A stretch of DNA of 64,000 bases from Acanthornis magna (GCA_036785705.1 JAWUZG010000299.1:434001-498000); one strand, 5' to 3'; positions 38,703 through 52,307 are shown, counted from the first letter of the stretch. Program-made: numbers and translations. The notes: generated by a model not told the origin, from the letters alone.

Positions 38703-40774
38703 ATTTGTTTTTCTGTGTCCTCTGCAGCTGGCCAAGATCTCACCCTTTATCCCCCAGGCCTTCTCTCACTTAGTGACTGATGTTTTATTGTGTAAGTGAA
38801 TTACACTGAATTGTGTTTATGGTTCTAGGTTCTACTGTTTAGACTCTGAAACCTTTTAGTTCCTTGACAATCTTTGTTTCTTCTCTTTCAGAGGTGTCTC
38901 ATTCAGGGACTGGGGTTTTTTCCCCAGGCAATAATTATCTTTCTTCAGCTAATATTGATAGGTTTTTGGGTGTTATAATTTGAAAATTGGGAGAGTTTAA
39001 TTTTTTTTTTTTTTTAATGAGAAAGGGATGGTAAATGTGTTTTGTTTTGTAGCTTTCCAAGCTTTCTTTTTACAGACTTAGTTTACTCAAGAAATAATAA
39101 AAAATTTACTAAATAGTGTCTCCATCAGAAAGGATTTTCACAGGGAGTATGTTGGTCGAAAGAGTTCCAAACAAACCTTTACAAGAAGAAATGTTTCTGT
39201 AGAGAGAAAAACCACAGACAGTCACAGAAAATTAGAAACTTTTTGACAGATGGATCACAATATCTATCAAGAGGAGAACCCCGAGAAGCAATATAGACCT
39301 TCTCTTCTTTCAGCAGCCTAAAATTTGATATCTATAACTTCAGCCTGGCCCCTATTTATAAGGACAGATTTTCACTGGCAAGGAAATAAGGATGGCGTGT
39401 TTAGGATTGGGGAAGGGAGGGAGAGGAGGTTTGTTCTCAGCAGCTGGTCACAGAGAAAGGTTGTTTTCTTGGGAACGAGAAAAAAATCTCCATTTGACAG
39501 CAGAGCTGAAAAGGTGGTCACAAAATAAACAGTGCTGCCAACAGGAGCTGTCACCATATTTAAGGCTGATGAGTAGTAATTAATGCAGATTCTTTCAAGC
39601 AAGACTTGCAGGCTCAAATGGTGCTTAGTGATTCATAGAGGAAGAGGAAAGTGAGAGACTCTCACTTGGAATTAGAATTCGGTGCCTGTGAAAGCCTGGG
39701 AGTGCTGGTGTGCAGGTCTGCCAGCCCTCAGCAGCAGCAGAGCAGTTCCTGTGTGTTTGTTCCAATTACAGCAGCTTTAAATACAACAACATTCCCAAGC
39801 AGAGGTTAATCTAATTTATTTTTACTCTCTTACACACGTTCAGATCTGAGCTTAATTTGGAACCTGATGGAACCGTCCGGTTCTCTGCTTCATTCCTCAG
39901 TGTTCGTAGTCCTAAGGTTAAGATGACAACTGCTTTGGGAGTTAAAAATGTTCCTCTAAGAAGGAATCTCTGAGAAAAAGTCAGCAAGGATGAAAAAGTG
40001 AATACCTTCCATTTAGCTCAAGTGCCAGCCATCTGGAGAGATATATCTAACTAACAATTGTAGGATGCAAGGTGTAAGATGTAAGGTATGGGATAGGAGA
40101 GATATCCATATTGTGTATATAAAAACCATGGATCTCCTATCTTATGTAACTTGCCGATTATGTCATTCTTTAATTTTCGGGTGGAGGGGCACTGTGTAGG
40201 CTGCTTTTGTGTTTTCAGACAATGCCATGCTGCTGAAATGTTTATAAGTCCTGTAGTATGATGCAAAAGACCCCCAAAGTCTGTATTACTGACCATAGTG
40301 TTGATCAGCTGTAGTTTATCACATCCAGAAACCAAAAAGAAGTCTGTTTTACATGACAAATGGGCTTTGCAGTCTTGATACACGAATGTATGTGTCACAT
40401 CAGTGGTTAAACTCAGTCCCACTGGTGTCAGGGGAGGAGGTAAGAGCTGGGCTCTGCCCAGATTCTTATTTGACTTTTGTCAAGCTACCTCTACTCCAAG
40501 TTCAACTTCTTACCCATAACAGTTAAAAGCCGTGCAAACAGCTGATTCACCACACAGTTCAACAAAATCCAAGTGCTCATGCAAGTCCTGCCTTGAGGTT
40601 CTGTGAACATTTTTCAGTCTGGACCATGAAGAGCAGGTGTTGTGAGGAGGCTCTGAATGGGCCATAGAGTGATTTCGCCTGGTTCACCCTTCCCTTCTCT
40701 CCCACTGGAAAAGGTCTCCCACTGAGCTGTCAGACATGACAGCAAATAGGAGCCATGCCCATGCTGTCCACAGG

Positions 40775-40850
40775 CTTGTTTGATGGTGAGGATTAAGGAA
40801 TGGGTGTTTCCCAACCTGAATGATTCCATGAGTCTCTGATTCTGTGACTA
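40775..40850 (+). mobile_element. Decayed CR1 3' tail
   Basis: CCCAACCTGAATGATTCCAT and GAGTCTCTGATTCTGTGAC resemble the CR1 terminus. It lies about 45 bp before an oppositely oriented CR1. Confidence 0.6.
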
Positions 40851-40896
40851 GAATTAAGCTTTCTGGCAAAGTGACCTACTGATTAATTGTAGTTTA

Positions 40897-41170
40897 CACA
40901 GAATCACAGAATACCCTGAGCTGGAAGGACCCACCAGGACCATCCAGTCCAAGCCCAGCCCTGCCCAGACCCCCAACAATCCCACCCTGTCCATCCCTGG
41001 CAGCGCTGTCCAAACGCTCCTGGAGCTGTGGCAGCCTTGGGGCTGTGCCCATTCCCTGGGGAGCCTGGGCAGTGCCAGCACCCTCTGGGGAAGAACCTTT
41101 CCCTGATCTCCAGCCTGATCCTGTCCTGGCACAACTTGAGGCTCTCAGTGGCTCTCACTGTGGGTATCTG
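40897..41170 (-). mobile_element. CR1 LINE, 5'-truncated
   Basis: CACAGAATCACAGAATACCC, CTGAGCTGGAAGGACCCACC, and further CTCCAGCCTGATCCTGTCC and GAGGCTCTCAGTGGCTCTCA. The 5' limit is vague and may extend to about 41270. Confidence 0.88.
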
Positions 41171-43002
41171 CCCCACTGGCATCTCCCCAAAGGCTGCAGG
41201 AGAATATGGAGCACCTTCTTTCCTCTTTCTCTCCCCTGGCTGTTGCAAGGCTATTTCTCCCCCTTCCTTCCTCACTTTTAGTTTATTTTCAAAGCAGTAA
41301 TATGGTAGAATTTCATGAACAAATTAAATAGGTGTTTTGTTTGGTGCACTTTCAGTGCTTGATTGATAAAATAATTAGTTCAACTTAAGGTTCTGTTCCA
41401 ATTAGCACCAAGAATATATGAACCAACACAAAAATGGTGGATATATTGAGTGAAGAGTTTCCTCTTTTCCAAAACAAGTATCTTCTCAAGGAGGCAAGAT
41501 GTAGCAGATACAATTTTTGAGTACAAAAATAAAAGTTCAGCCAAGGATAGCAATAGTTCTTTGATTAGTTGTGAGCTTCCAAGAAAAAAACCCACCAGTA
41601 ATCAGGAATATATATTAGCATAAATTACACATAATAAGAAGAATGATAAGAAAAACAACAAGCATTTGATCCATTGGAATCTGGTTTTAAAAGCATGAGA
41701 CTGCATTGTAATTTAGTGTTTGCTTAGTTTAGTGCATCGTTTTTAATTTTTCCAGCCAGAGAGTTTCACCCACAGTTATCAGTTGTACCCAGGGCAAGGA
41801 CAGTGAGAAATTTTTTGTCTGCCACAGAAATGGGAGGTTTTATATATCAGAAACTTTTATGTATCAGATGGCTTTGGCAGTTTAAAAATCTTTGGATTTT
41901 TCTTTTAGCTCAAGCCTGGTATGGGACATGCCACTTGGAAGGCTATTCCCCACAATATTCCCTTTATATCACCAATTATTTCTAGCCTTGAGGATAAGAA
42001 ATTTTTTGTGTGCACATAATGAAGACTCACTCAATGACAGCTTTCCAAGACCTGGACTTTAAAAGAAATCTGGTATCATCAGCCTTACAGTAAAATCCCT
42101 GAGTTGGCAGAACATCAGTGCTTCCTATAGGAGTCAGCCCAGCCTGTCTCTAACAGGGAGAATAGACATTTGCTATAAGGAAATTTAAAAAATAATAAAA
42201 AGAGAAAGAGGAAGAATGGCTAATAAAAACAGTGATTTGTTTTTACTTGTATGATTCATTCCCATAAATAAACAGCAAGTAAAAATCAGCCTCCCTCTAG
42301 CCACAAATTGGCCAAAGTATTCACTGATCAATCTTGATCACTCTTGATAATGGGCTTTTTCCACCAAGTCCCTTTCACCCAGCATGCAAAGTGCAGCTCC
42401 TTACTCTCAGCTTAATGCATTTAATAAAACTTAATTAAACATTTGTAAACTTAATGAAACACTCTGGAAATGAAAACAACGGCAAGCCAACATCTTTCTA
42501 AATGGAAACTTGGCCATCAGAGTCCCACTGAAAAACCTGAAACTGTTCTGAGCTTTTAATGTGTCCTCTGGGGTTAATAGGGTAGACCAGAGTAGCATTG
42601 AAAGTCCTGTTACAGTATATAATTTATTTCTTTTTATTAGTACTTCAGTCAGATATAGGTGTTCATGTTGTGCTGTGTTTTCCAACTGGAGCTGAACAAA
42701 ATCCACTTAAAGGTAACAAAGAGAAAAAATCCCAAATATTCAACTTATATTGAATATATATTCACGTGCAGTGAATTCACTCATCGTAGGACCCTTCGCA
42801 CTGATGAAGGAAGAGAAAAGTGGTTAAGTTGTTGGAAAACATGTGAAAATATTAAGCCTGTCTCTGGGGGTTGGTGGTGAATGTGTGGGAAATCAATCCT
42901 CTTTCTCCAGCAAAGGAAATGGGATACTGATAACTTGATGTTCCTCCCACTACATACTATTGCCTGAAGCCACGGAATGAGTTTAACTATTAGCATTGTT
43001 GT

Positions 43003-43032
43003 TGTTGTTATTACTATTATTATTATTATTTT
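43003..43032 (+). repeat. (TTG)n/(TTA)n short microsatellite
   Basis: Four GTT units grade into ATT units, about 30 bp. Confidence 0.75.
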
Positions 43033-43287
43033 CTATGTAGTAGTATTCTACTCTTTGTCTTTATTCTAAGAATTTTATCTGAAATGTATTAATTCTCTGA
43101 TTATTCTGGTAAGATTTTCAATACGCTAACTAATTCTTTGTTTGAATGTGTGTTTTATTGTTGTCTGTAACAAGATTTTGAATGGTAACAGAAGTAACTA
43201 ATAATTGCTATGGGCTGTTTATTCCTGACCCTTTCCTGAGGAGATGCCTGAGCAATGAAGTCCTTTGGAGAAGTGCCCCTGCAGGCA

Positions 43288-43362
43288 CTGGAAGGGCCTC
43301 AGGATCTCTCTGGAGCCTTTTCTTCTCCAGGTGGAACAGCCCCAGCTCTCCCAGCCTGGCTC
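43288..43362 (-). mobile_element. Small internal CR1 fragment
   Basis: TGGAGCCTTTTCTTCTCCAG, GTGGAACAGCCCCAGCTCTC and CCAGCCTGG match the ORF2-end region of the CR1 copy at 1125 (its 1465-1510 part). No 3' tail. Confidence 0.7.
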
Positions 43363-43475
43363 TCACACATTAACCCTTGCACAGTCTTACATTTGAAGCA
43401 GTGGCAGTGTGACAGGAGCAAGAAGGTTTCATTCTTGCCCCAGCTATTAACTTCCAAAGCTGAAGGGGATCCATT

Positions 43476-43905
43476 CACAGAATTCCAGAGCCCTTAGGGT
43501 TGGGAGGCGCCTCTGGAGATCCTCTGTCCAGCCCCTTGCCAAGGCACCTGGAGCAGTGACGCAGGGACACATCCGGAAGGGTTTGGGATGTCCCCAGAGA
43601 GAGAGACTCCAGGCCCTCCACGGGCAGCTGTTCCAGGGCTCTGCAACCCGCTGTGGAAAGCAGTTCCTTGTGTTGAGGTGGAACTTGTTGTGCTTTAGTT
43701 TATGGCCATTGCTCCTCGTCCTGTCCCTGTGCACCACGGAACAGAGTTTGGCACCATGTTCTTGGCACCTGCCCTTGAGATATTTTTATAGATCGATGAA
43801 GTCCCCTCTTAACCTTCTCTTCTCCAAACTAATCAGACCCAACTCGCACATCCTCTCCTCATCAGAGAGATGCTCCAGACCCCTCTTCATCTTTGTGTTA
43901 ATTAT
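43476..43905 (-). mobile_element. CR1 LINE, 5'-truncated, older subfamily
   Basis: CACAGAATTCCAGAGCCCTT, GGAGATCCTCTGTCCAGCC, CTGTTCCAGGGCTCTGCAAC, then GTCCCCTCTTAACCTTCTCT and TCTCCAAACTAATCAGACCC. This order is that of a CR1 3' region in reverse orientation. Confidence 0.88.
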
Positions 43906-44547
43906 GCTGTTTTCCTGTTTAGTTCCCTCCTGCCTGATAGCACAGACATTGGAGAAGGAGCTATCCAAGACCTGATACTCATTTGAGGCTTTTCAGATTA
44001 AATGTTGGAGTAACCTCCAAAATTCTTTGAGCAGAAAACTTTTCATTGCTGTGAATAAGATCCGATGGGGCTGCAGCTGCACATGTGGACATTTCATCCA
44101 GCATTTTACAAAAACAAGCCTCATTTGTAGTTGTCAAGGAAAGGTATAAAAAGTGCCTATTCACAGTTTTATCCAGGCCTAATAGGCTCATTTCATGTCA
44201 TCAAATTTATTGTCACACTTCCTGACTTGGACGTGCATCACTTGAAGCTTGCCTAGTTCAGACAGGTGATTTATGAGGCCAGCTGAGCTCCCTGAGTTTA
44301 ATTTGATTTAGGGAAATTTCCCAGAACTTACCAGGGGAAACTCAGTTATAAATCCAAACACCATATTTCATAAGGAGGTTTTACATTTTCTTCTAATGTG
44401 TTAAAAATATTTCCTTGAGGTGTGACTCTGCTGTAGTCCCTGCATGCAGCTGCATCACACCTTGCACCTTTCAGTGCCTCGAGGGACCTTTCTGCACAGT
44501 TCTGTCCCACAGCTCTGTCAGTGACACAGACAGTGTGACTGAGGCAC
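43906..44547. other. Gene-free spacer between two CR1 copies
   Basis: No gene. The right end may contain decayed CR1 sequence. Confidence 0.5.
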
Positions 44548-45113
44548 CCTCAGCAAGTTCCCTCTGCTCTGCTCTGGTGGGAGCACCTGGAGTTCTGTGT
44601 CCAGTCCATCCCCAACACAATGACATGGAATTGTTGGAATGAGTCCAGAGGAGGCCATGGCGCTGCTGAGGGGGCTGGAGCTCCTCCCCTCTGGAGCCAG
44701 GCTGGGAGAGCTGGGAACGTTCAGCCTGGAGAGGAGAAGGTTGTGTGGAGACCTCACAGCTCCTTCCAGGGTCTGAAGGGGTTCCAGGAGAGCTGGAGAG
44801 GGACAGTTCATCAGGAACTGGAGGGACAGGACACAGGGAATGGCTTCGCACTGACAGACAATAGGTTTAGATGGGCTCTTGGGAAGGAATTATTCCCTGT
44901 GAGGGTGGGCAGGCCCTGGCACAGGTGCCCAGAGAAGCTGTGGCTGCCCCTGGATCCCTGGCAGTGCCCAAGGCCAGGTTGGACATTGGGGCTTGGAGCA
45001 GCCTGGGACAGTGGAAGGTGTCCCTGCCCATGGCAGGGGGTGGGATGGGATGAGCTGTAAGGTCCTTCCAACTCAAACTGTTCTGGGATTCCAAACCATT
45101 CTGGGATTCCATG
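44548..45113 (+). mobile_element. CR1 LINE, 5'-truncated (about 0.57 kb)
   Basis: GAGTCCAGAGGAGGCCATGG, then CTGGGAGAGCTGGGAACG, the GGACATTGGGGCTTGGAGCA block and GTGTCCCTGCCCATGGCAGG, ending CTGGGATTCCATGATTACAT. The 3' tail contains a duplicated CTGGGATTCC unit. The long open frame across 44620-45060 is a chance frame. Confidence 0.92.
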
Positions 45114-48100
45114 ATTACATGCAGTGGCTAAATGTGGGCCTTGTTCACTTCTTACTCTTTTTTTTTTAATAACTTCTTTTTTTTAATATCTATGACTGCT
45201 GGTATTTTTATTTCCCTTTTTGCCCTTCATTTCTTTTCTTTTTCCCCTCTTTCTCTCTTTACTTTTAATGCAGTTTTTCTTTGTTTTTTTCCCTAGAAAA
45301 TGGCCATAGGCTCAATAGAATTGGCAATAACAGCCATAATAGTTCTTCTGGGTTTATTATTCATATTGTCCAACATTATATAACTAATCTAGGTTAGGAA
45401 CCTTGGATCTTTGGATTGCTGATGGACACGTGCAGGCTACTGAGATGTCCAAATTGCCTTTGAGAGCTTTATTGCAAATAGAAGAGGCTTCTATCTTGAA
45501 GCCTTCACTACAGATACCATGCATTTCACCAGCTGGATGCCTCCACGAGAGCAGGGATGGCTTCAGCCACCTGAAACGTGTGTTACCTTTAGCAGTGTGA
45601 CAAAGGGCTTGCTTACAAAGCAACTTCAGCTGCTCAAGAATTGCCTCTTCCCAGAGTGCTTAGGTGGGAATGACATCTATTAACCTGAATGTCAAATATC
45701 TGCACTTGCAGGGGGATTACTGCTCAGTGTGTCCGAGTTTTTTATAGAATAGCTTTTCCCAACTCTATCAAAGACATTAAAAGTTGTCTCTTAAAGAAAA
45801 AAGTGACTGGGCAGTTCAATGATTAAGTGTGTGTATAATCCAGCTACTTCAGTAAATAATCACACGAAAAAATTCATATATATCTGGGTTGAACTGAAGT
45901 GATATACTTACTCCTATTTATTCTAAGAGAATATGACAGAATATTGCCTTTCCTAAGAAGAAAAAAAAATTCATCACTATATTCCATTCTACCAAAGGCT
46001 TATCAGAAATAACACTGATGTTTTCAATCCCAGTCAGTTCATGTGTTCATTTTACTCTCTGAGTCTGTTAAAGCTGAGAAATAATATCTGAAAATAAATG
46101 TTTGGTGCTTTTACATGTTTACAACCAAATTCTGATTGACTAGAGGCTTTAATGTTTGCAGTCCAGATAAAATTCATAGCTAAGAATTTCCATTTTCTAT
46201 TTTGTCTTGACAAGTCAGCATTTTAAAATGCTTAGCAGCTCAGTCCTCATCTTAACTTTATGCATCTAAATATTAAAAAGATAGCCGTGATGCTCTCTGA
46301 TGTCCTGCTCTTAAACAAGAACTTTCCCATCTCAAGCTGTCAAACTAGTCCCTTTAGAAATACTGATTTGGAGAGGGAAATCTTAAGCACTGGACAGCAA
46401 GAGAGGAATTAAGTTCATAGAAAGATAGCGGTACAAAACCAGTTTAAAAAAATAATTAAAAATTCAGAGAGCTGATACACGGTAAAATTACTGTCCAATC
46501 TTGCAGAAATTGTCTATATTACATTGGGGGGGGGGTGTCTTTCTGTTTGGTTCTTTCTTTTCTTTTCTTTTCTTTTCTTTTCTTTTCTTTTCTTTTCTTT
46601 TCTTTTCTTTTCTTTTCTTTGATGCTGAGGAAGGACTTAGTTGGAAAATTTATAATGATACACAAGACGTGGTTATTTAAAATTATTTGGACATCTTACA
46701 CAACTGTAACTTTCTCTCATGTTATAATGCCTAATTTTGTAGGCAAAGGAGTTATACCCTAATACACAATTGGTAAACTGAATAACTGAGGGAAACATGT
46801 CCCAATGAAAAGGGCACATGAAAGAAGTTCTGTGAATTTATACCATAAATTCTCTTTTGTTGTTCTCTTATTCCTGTTTAATGCTTAAAGTTTCTTCTCT
46901 GCTGAGAGTGAGTGAAAGATGTAAGACAAAAATTTTGTGTTCAAAACTAGTTACAGTCGATTTTCTTCTGTCACACTCATGCTCAGCGATTGTACCTTAT
47001 CTTTGCGTTTTTGGTCTTCTGTTATCCCTGTGGTACCCAAATGCTTTGGAATGAGTTACACAGCTGTGATGGAATCCCAAAGAGCTTCAAAGGTGCTTTG
47101 TTCTCCCCTCTCTCCTTGCCAAAGAATCGTGGTTTGATATGTACACACCTCGCTTTGTTTTACTCCTCCTCTTCTCCCTTCCCTGTCAGCTGAGAATCGG
47201 CAAAAAGCCTTTTTCTCAAATGAGAAAGCTCTTGGAATGCATTGAAAGGTGGTCACGCTCTGGATTAGTCCCTCTTAGGGGACTTGTTTTCAGAGCAAAG
47301 CTATCTCTGCCTCCCAGGTGGTTTTAAGCTCTTTTCTGTGTGCTGTGTATTGAGAGCAGATCCCAGACAGGCACACAATGCCTAGTGCAGGTGTGTCCTG
47401 GGTGGGCAATCCTGCAGCACCCATTGTCACTAACCTTGGCATTTCCTGTATTTCCCTTTCATATCTGCATGTCACACTAAATGTTCCATAAAACAGAGGA
47501 ATATGTAACTGTGCTCACAAGACATGCTCGTGTTTTTAGATGCACGTTGCCATCCAAGAAATAACCTGCAGGAAAGGAAAAATTTCACCATTTGTGGGAG
47601 GTAAAACTGTTTCATTGGTCATAATTCACACCTTACTGTTGTTGGCTTGGCAAGAAAGAAAGAATTTATGACCCTACTCTTCCACGTGCACTCGCTCCCA
47701 AAGCAGGGTCATCTGTGTTGTGGCCACACTGCCAAATTTTTGAACCTGGAATGTCAGAAATCCATACACCCCTCTGCTGTGTGGATAAGTTGACATTTTA
47801 TCCACTGTGACCCAGGGCTGTAAGTGGCTCCATCAGTGGTTTGTGTATGCAGAAGGTGTTAGATATGGGCTACTTCTGGAGTAGGTTTTGTGCTTAGAGT
47901 ATGAAGCTGAGTGAGTAGACCCCGAAGTCAGTCATGCAGCCCCATAAACCACCCTGCTGGGTCCCAATAAATCCTGGACATCAGCAATAACACTGCACTT
48001 GCTCTGGTGTCAAAATCTCCCAGCACTGACTCTCATTAAAAAGGAGCCATGGCATTCCTTGCTCCCAAACCTCACCCACACCCAGGGAGATCTTGGCATC

Positions 48101-49150
48101 TGCTTTTAACTGTAATGGGGCATATGGGCTCTCTGGCTTGTTTAAAAGCCTGCTAAAATTAGATCTTGTTCCTTTCCTCTTTCCACTTTTCCTTGGCTTC
48201 CCCCCTGCACTCCAGCCACTCGGCAGGAGCCCCAGCTGCACCACCCAGAGCACGGTCCCACTCATAGGGGTGACTGTGCTGGCATAGCCACTCAGGTCCT
48301 GTCCCCTACCTGCCATAGAAACAAGGGCTGCTGGGCTGTAAAACACTGATCCTTCACCAAATCCCATTTACCTCCTTGCTGCCAGTGCAGCAGTGAGGAG
48401 GGGGTGGGTCACTTTTCTTCCCTGTGACATTGTGTTTTGTCCCTGAAATACGAGCTCCATTTTCAGAGAAAAGACCTTTGGACAGTTGTGGCCCCCTCCT
48501 GTACTCCCCATCCTCCTCCTGCACAAGCTGCTTACTCAGCCTGGGAAAGCTGACTTCTTTTGGCTTTTGCATCTTTGCTGACTTGAAATATCTGACGAAT
48601 CAGCACTTTCACAAGAATTGCAGGCAGCATATGCATACCTTTGGAAACAAAGGCTTTCCCTCAAATTTTGGGAAGAAACAACCTGAAATGTGACTACACG
48701 TCTCTCCGCCTTCAGCCACTAGAATATGAATACACTTTCTTCCTCCCTATATCTTTTTCAGCAAGAGAGAAATGAAAGTTTATTCATGTTCACTATGTTT
48801 TTAATATGATTCAATTCAGCCTCTGTATTCTGAATTTTGTCAACCAGAGACCTAGATCAGTCTGAGAAACCTCATTCTGGTTCCCAGGTAATGATAAGGT
48901 GCCCCATCCTTACTTCAGTCTCCTCCTGCAATAGAATTTCTAGACATTAACTTTGCTCCTGCACTTCAGACATGATCTGAATTGGATGTGCTTGGAAAAT
49001 AGTGTTGGAGGAGTTTTGTATCAGATAAGCCTCAATTTGACTATGTTATAATTAATAACTACCTGATTTTTGTACCTGTAGTCACTAGAATTTATTCTGA
49101 ATATCGTCCTAGGTTGTCATTGTGCCATTCCATGGGTACAGAACACAGGC
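45114..49150. other. Gene-free desert with the (TTTTC)n tract
   Basis: T-rich near 45150-45300 and AT-rich to 46550; more balanced at 47000-48700. Overlapping short frames (for example 47981-48367 minus, 128 codons) have no family features. Confidence 0.55.
46557..46620 (+). repeat. (TTTTC)n microsatellite
   Basis: About 13 CTTTT units, preceded by an imperfect start. A run of ten G (46526-46535) lies just upstream. Confidence 0.95.
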
Positions 49151-49436
49151 AGTGACAGGACAAGGGTGAATGGCTTTAAACAGAAGAAGTGCAGATTTAG
49201 ATGGACTCTTGGGAAGGAATTGTTCCCTGGGAGGGTGGGCAGGCCCTGGCACAGGTGCCCAGAGAAGCTGTGGCTGCCCCTGGATCCCTGGCAGTGTCCA
49301 AGGCCAGGTTGGACATTGGGGCTTGGAGCAGCCTGGGACAGTGGAAGGTGTCCCTGCCCATGGCAGGGGTGGCACTGGGTGGGCTTTAAGGCCCTTCCAA
49401 CCCAAACCATTCTGGAATTCCATGATTCTGTGATTC
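49151..49436 (+). mobile_element. CR1 LINE 3' end
   Basis: CAGTGACAGGACAAGGGTGA through GGACATTGGGGCTTGGAGCA to GGAATTCCATGATTCTGTGA. The 3' 240 bp is nearly identical to the copies at 44548 and 60918. Confidence 0.92.
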
Positions 49437-52149
49437 TTTATTACCAAAATTTCCTTGTTTTGGGGTTTGTTTTTTTTTCAGTTTATGATGACAGGTAATA
49501 ACAGCAATGGTGAATACCAACAGAAAGTGCCAGGATCTGATCCCTACAAATATTATCTGCAGTGTCCAGATGGAAATGAGTGCCCACAGATGTAGCCACA
49601 GTTTTTTCTTCTCCACCATTGAGTTCATGTCTTATGCCAAAACTTTCTTATGGATCAAGTTGTTTACTGTTTTGACTTATCCAGACTCATCTTTCTTTTA
49701 AAAAAAAAAAAATCCTAAAGTTCTTTTTTGAGACATAGAAAGATTCCGATTGGAAAAAATGTCAAAAGGGAAATATTCTTGTCTCCTGATGGAGAACGAG
49801 AAAAACTTGTGAGTTTTTTTCTCACTATTTACTTGTGAGTTTTTTCCTATTATAGTTATCCTTATGGAATCCAGTTCCAGTAAAATAGAAAGTCTCCCTC
49901 TGCCATGATCCTGCATGTTGCAAAATGCAAAACTAGTCCATGACTAGTGGGCTAGGAAATCTGGCACAAAGTTAGTAATGACAGGAGGCTTCCACTAGTC
50001 CAGTCCAACACAACGAATGTGCTGTATAATGATTAAACCATTTCCCATTGAAACCTTTTTGGGCTTCTGATCTGTATCTTCAATTATGGACATAATAGGA
50101 CACAGTGAAGAACTTTAAATCTTGGCAGAGACAGATATGTATTAAAAAAACCTAACTCAGCCAAGAAAGAATAAACAACCATAGGGGAAAAATTTTAAGA
50201 AGGAGGATGAATGGAGGGGGGAAACCCCTCAGATCATTTACTGTGACAATTGGTATTTTTCCTTACTCAAGGGAAGCAAATGCTTCATCATTGCCCCACA
50301 CTTCCATTGTAACTTTTATTTGCTATAAGAGGATTTTTTTTTGCTTTTTGTTAATTTTAAAATATCCAAGTCTTTAATTTATTTAAAGAGGCTGCACAAG
50401 GTATTGAGTAGCAAAATCCAGCTATCTTATTTTGCAAGTTATTATAGTTACCAGAGACATAACAGAAGAGCAAAAGAAAAACTTGAGGATGAAAACAGGA
50501 ATACTGAGAATTTTAACTGGGAAGATCTTACTAACACAAGAGCAAGCTACAATCAGGACATGTAGAAGAGGGGCTGAGATACATTATTTATCAGCAAGAG
50601 AAAGCTGTAAGTACAAAGAAACAGGAATTCATCTAGAGATTAATTCTTCCAGAAAAAAAAAATAAATCTTATTTTAGTTCTGAGTGACTTCTTAGTACAG
50701 AAGGTCTGAGGAATTATCCGAACAGGTGGCAGTGAAATAATAAAACAGATAAATATTTACTGATGTCAGGAGAGACAGGAATCACTAAGAAAAAGATTTT
50801 CCTTGGCAGTGGGCTTTCTAAAGAGTTCCTGCCCTTGTATTTTACCTTGCCTACATCATTCACTTATTATTTTAGATGCACATTTCCTCCCCTGTGCTGA
50901 TGGGTTCTAGCTACAAGTCATGAGTGTACCTAATACTCAGATTAGGCTAAAATTCAAATGACACTGTAATATAACAAATTGAAACTAATTAAGTGAATTT
51001 CATTGAACTTAATTGAAGTCTAGCTGAATTAAAATTGTGTATGAATGAGGTTTTTTGCTTTCTGTGCTTGCTCATAAAATGATAATTTTTTATGTAATTC
51101 TCCCATTTAAAAAATACTAATTGACTTTTAAATCTATGACACAGATTCAGACTGAATGTAAGGACATGCTACTAAACCATTTTGTATCAATTTCCTTCAC
51201 TTTACCCTGTATTTACTAAGGAGGACTTCTCACAGTCCAGCCCTTTGCCTTGCAAGAGGCAGCAAAATCTTCTTGTGAGTCCCAGATTCTGCTGTCTTAG
51301 ATGTGCTTTTTTCCTGCTGGGATGTGTCAAATAGCAAAGAACCTAATTCTGATCCACAGACATTCACATTTAATTAATTTCAGTGACTGATACTGTTTAA
51401 TTAGTAATTTGCACCATCAGCTTTATAAACTACATTTCAATAGCTCTCTTGAATCTGTAAAAGCTGATATTATTTAAAAACTGGAAATCCTTGCACTGAA
51501 AAGAACTGAAAAAATATCCTCCTATTGACAGTTGCATTGGCAGGAAAATGTTTGAAATTAATTTGAATCTAAACAGCATGGTTGTACTTAGGTGTGCAGT
51601 TCAGAACAGATAATTCTGAATATTATAGTGTGTGTATTTGGGAGGAGGCAGTGTGTACATATGCTTGATCCTTTTGGTAAATATGCAAAGCAAAGAATCA
51701 GGGAGAGACTTTTGAAAAACATTTTGGCTGGAAAAGGTTGTTCCTTTTGTGATATGAGTCATATCATTTGCAAAGACAGCCTCTCACCTGTCTCCTGTAG
51801 AGCCAATGCAGCCTTCTACTGCTGTGCACCCCACAGTCCCAACCTCCTGCCCATCCCAAAATACTCCATGGGATCACTCTGATGTCTGGGTGCCACAGGA
51901 AGCACTTTGGAAAGGACAAGCCTCGGGTGGAGCAGCTAAAGCATCGTTACAGTTGTCACTTCAGCCCAGCATGAATGCTTGGATCCACATCCTAAAAATA
52001 AAATATTCTACAGCTTTGACTTTTCAACAGTTTCTTTTAAAATCTGGAGTCAGTCTCTTCTCTTTACCTACCCTTCCTGAGTTCAGCACACACAAAAGTG
52101 TATCAAAGTTACTACTTTTGTGTAAGAAAAAAGAATCCCACAGCGTTTC
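49437..52149. other. Gene-free desert immediately downstream of BRINP1
   Basis: AT-rich, with no repeats beyond short A/T runs. It contains a small direct repeat (CTTGTGAGTTTTTT, about 49807 and 49831). Confidence 0.6.
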
Positions 52150-52176
52150 TTTGTAATAACTGTTCAGCTACAAAAT

Positions 52177-52182
52177 TTTATT
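52177..52182 (-). promoter_or_regulatory. BRINP1: Candidate distal poly(A) signal AATAAA of BRINP1
   Basis: AATAAA on the minus strand is the last of three such hexamers after the stop. It is the favoured main signal because a GT-rich run (plus strand CAGCACACACAAAAGTG, near 52084-52100) lies downstream. Confidence 0.55.
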
Positions 52183-52259
52183 GGTCTCCTTCTATGTTCC
52201 CTCTAGAGGATGTAATGCACAAAAGCATTGCCACGGAACATATAAAATTACAAATGAAA

Positions 52260-52265
52260 TTTATT
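52260..52265 (-). promoter_or_regulatory. BRINP1: Candidate middle poly(A) signal AATAAA of BRINP1
   Basis: AATAAA on the minus strand about 240 nt after the stop codon, within an AT-rich context. It could give a shorter 3' UTR. Confidence 0.4.
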
Positions 52266-52301
52266 GTAAAAAGTAGAATGTCTTCTAGACTGGTGTCAGT
52301 A

Positions 52302-52307
52302 TTTATT
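52302..52307 (-). promoter_or_regulatory. BRINP1: Candidate proximal poly(A) signal AATAAA of BRINP1
   Basis: AATAAA on the minus strand about 200 nt after the stop codon. It is the first of three hexamers; use is unproven. Confidence 0.35.

Larger units (their letters stand above)
38703..43287. other. Gene-free desert with CR1 copies near 41 kb
   Basis: Outside the CR1 elements at 40775-41170 the sequence is AT-rich. The 123-codon minus frame at 40051-40422 has no recognised homology. Confidence 0.55.

Noticed and set aside
38453..38799. Proline/serine-rich and glycine/arginine-rich frames
   Set aside because: They are translations of the polypyrimidine tract.
49804..49850. Direct repeat of CTTGTGAGTTTTTT
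   Set aside because: A short local duplication in T-rich sequence with no further structure.
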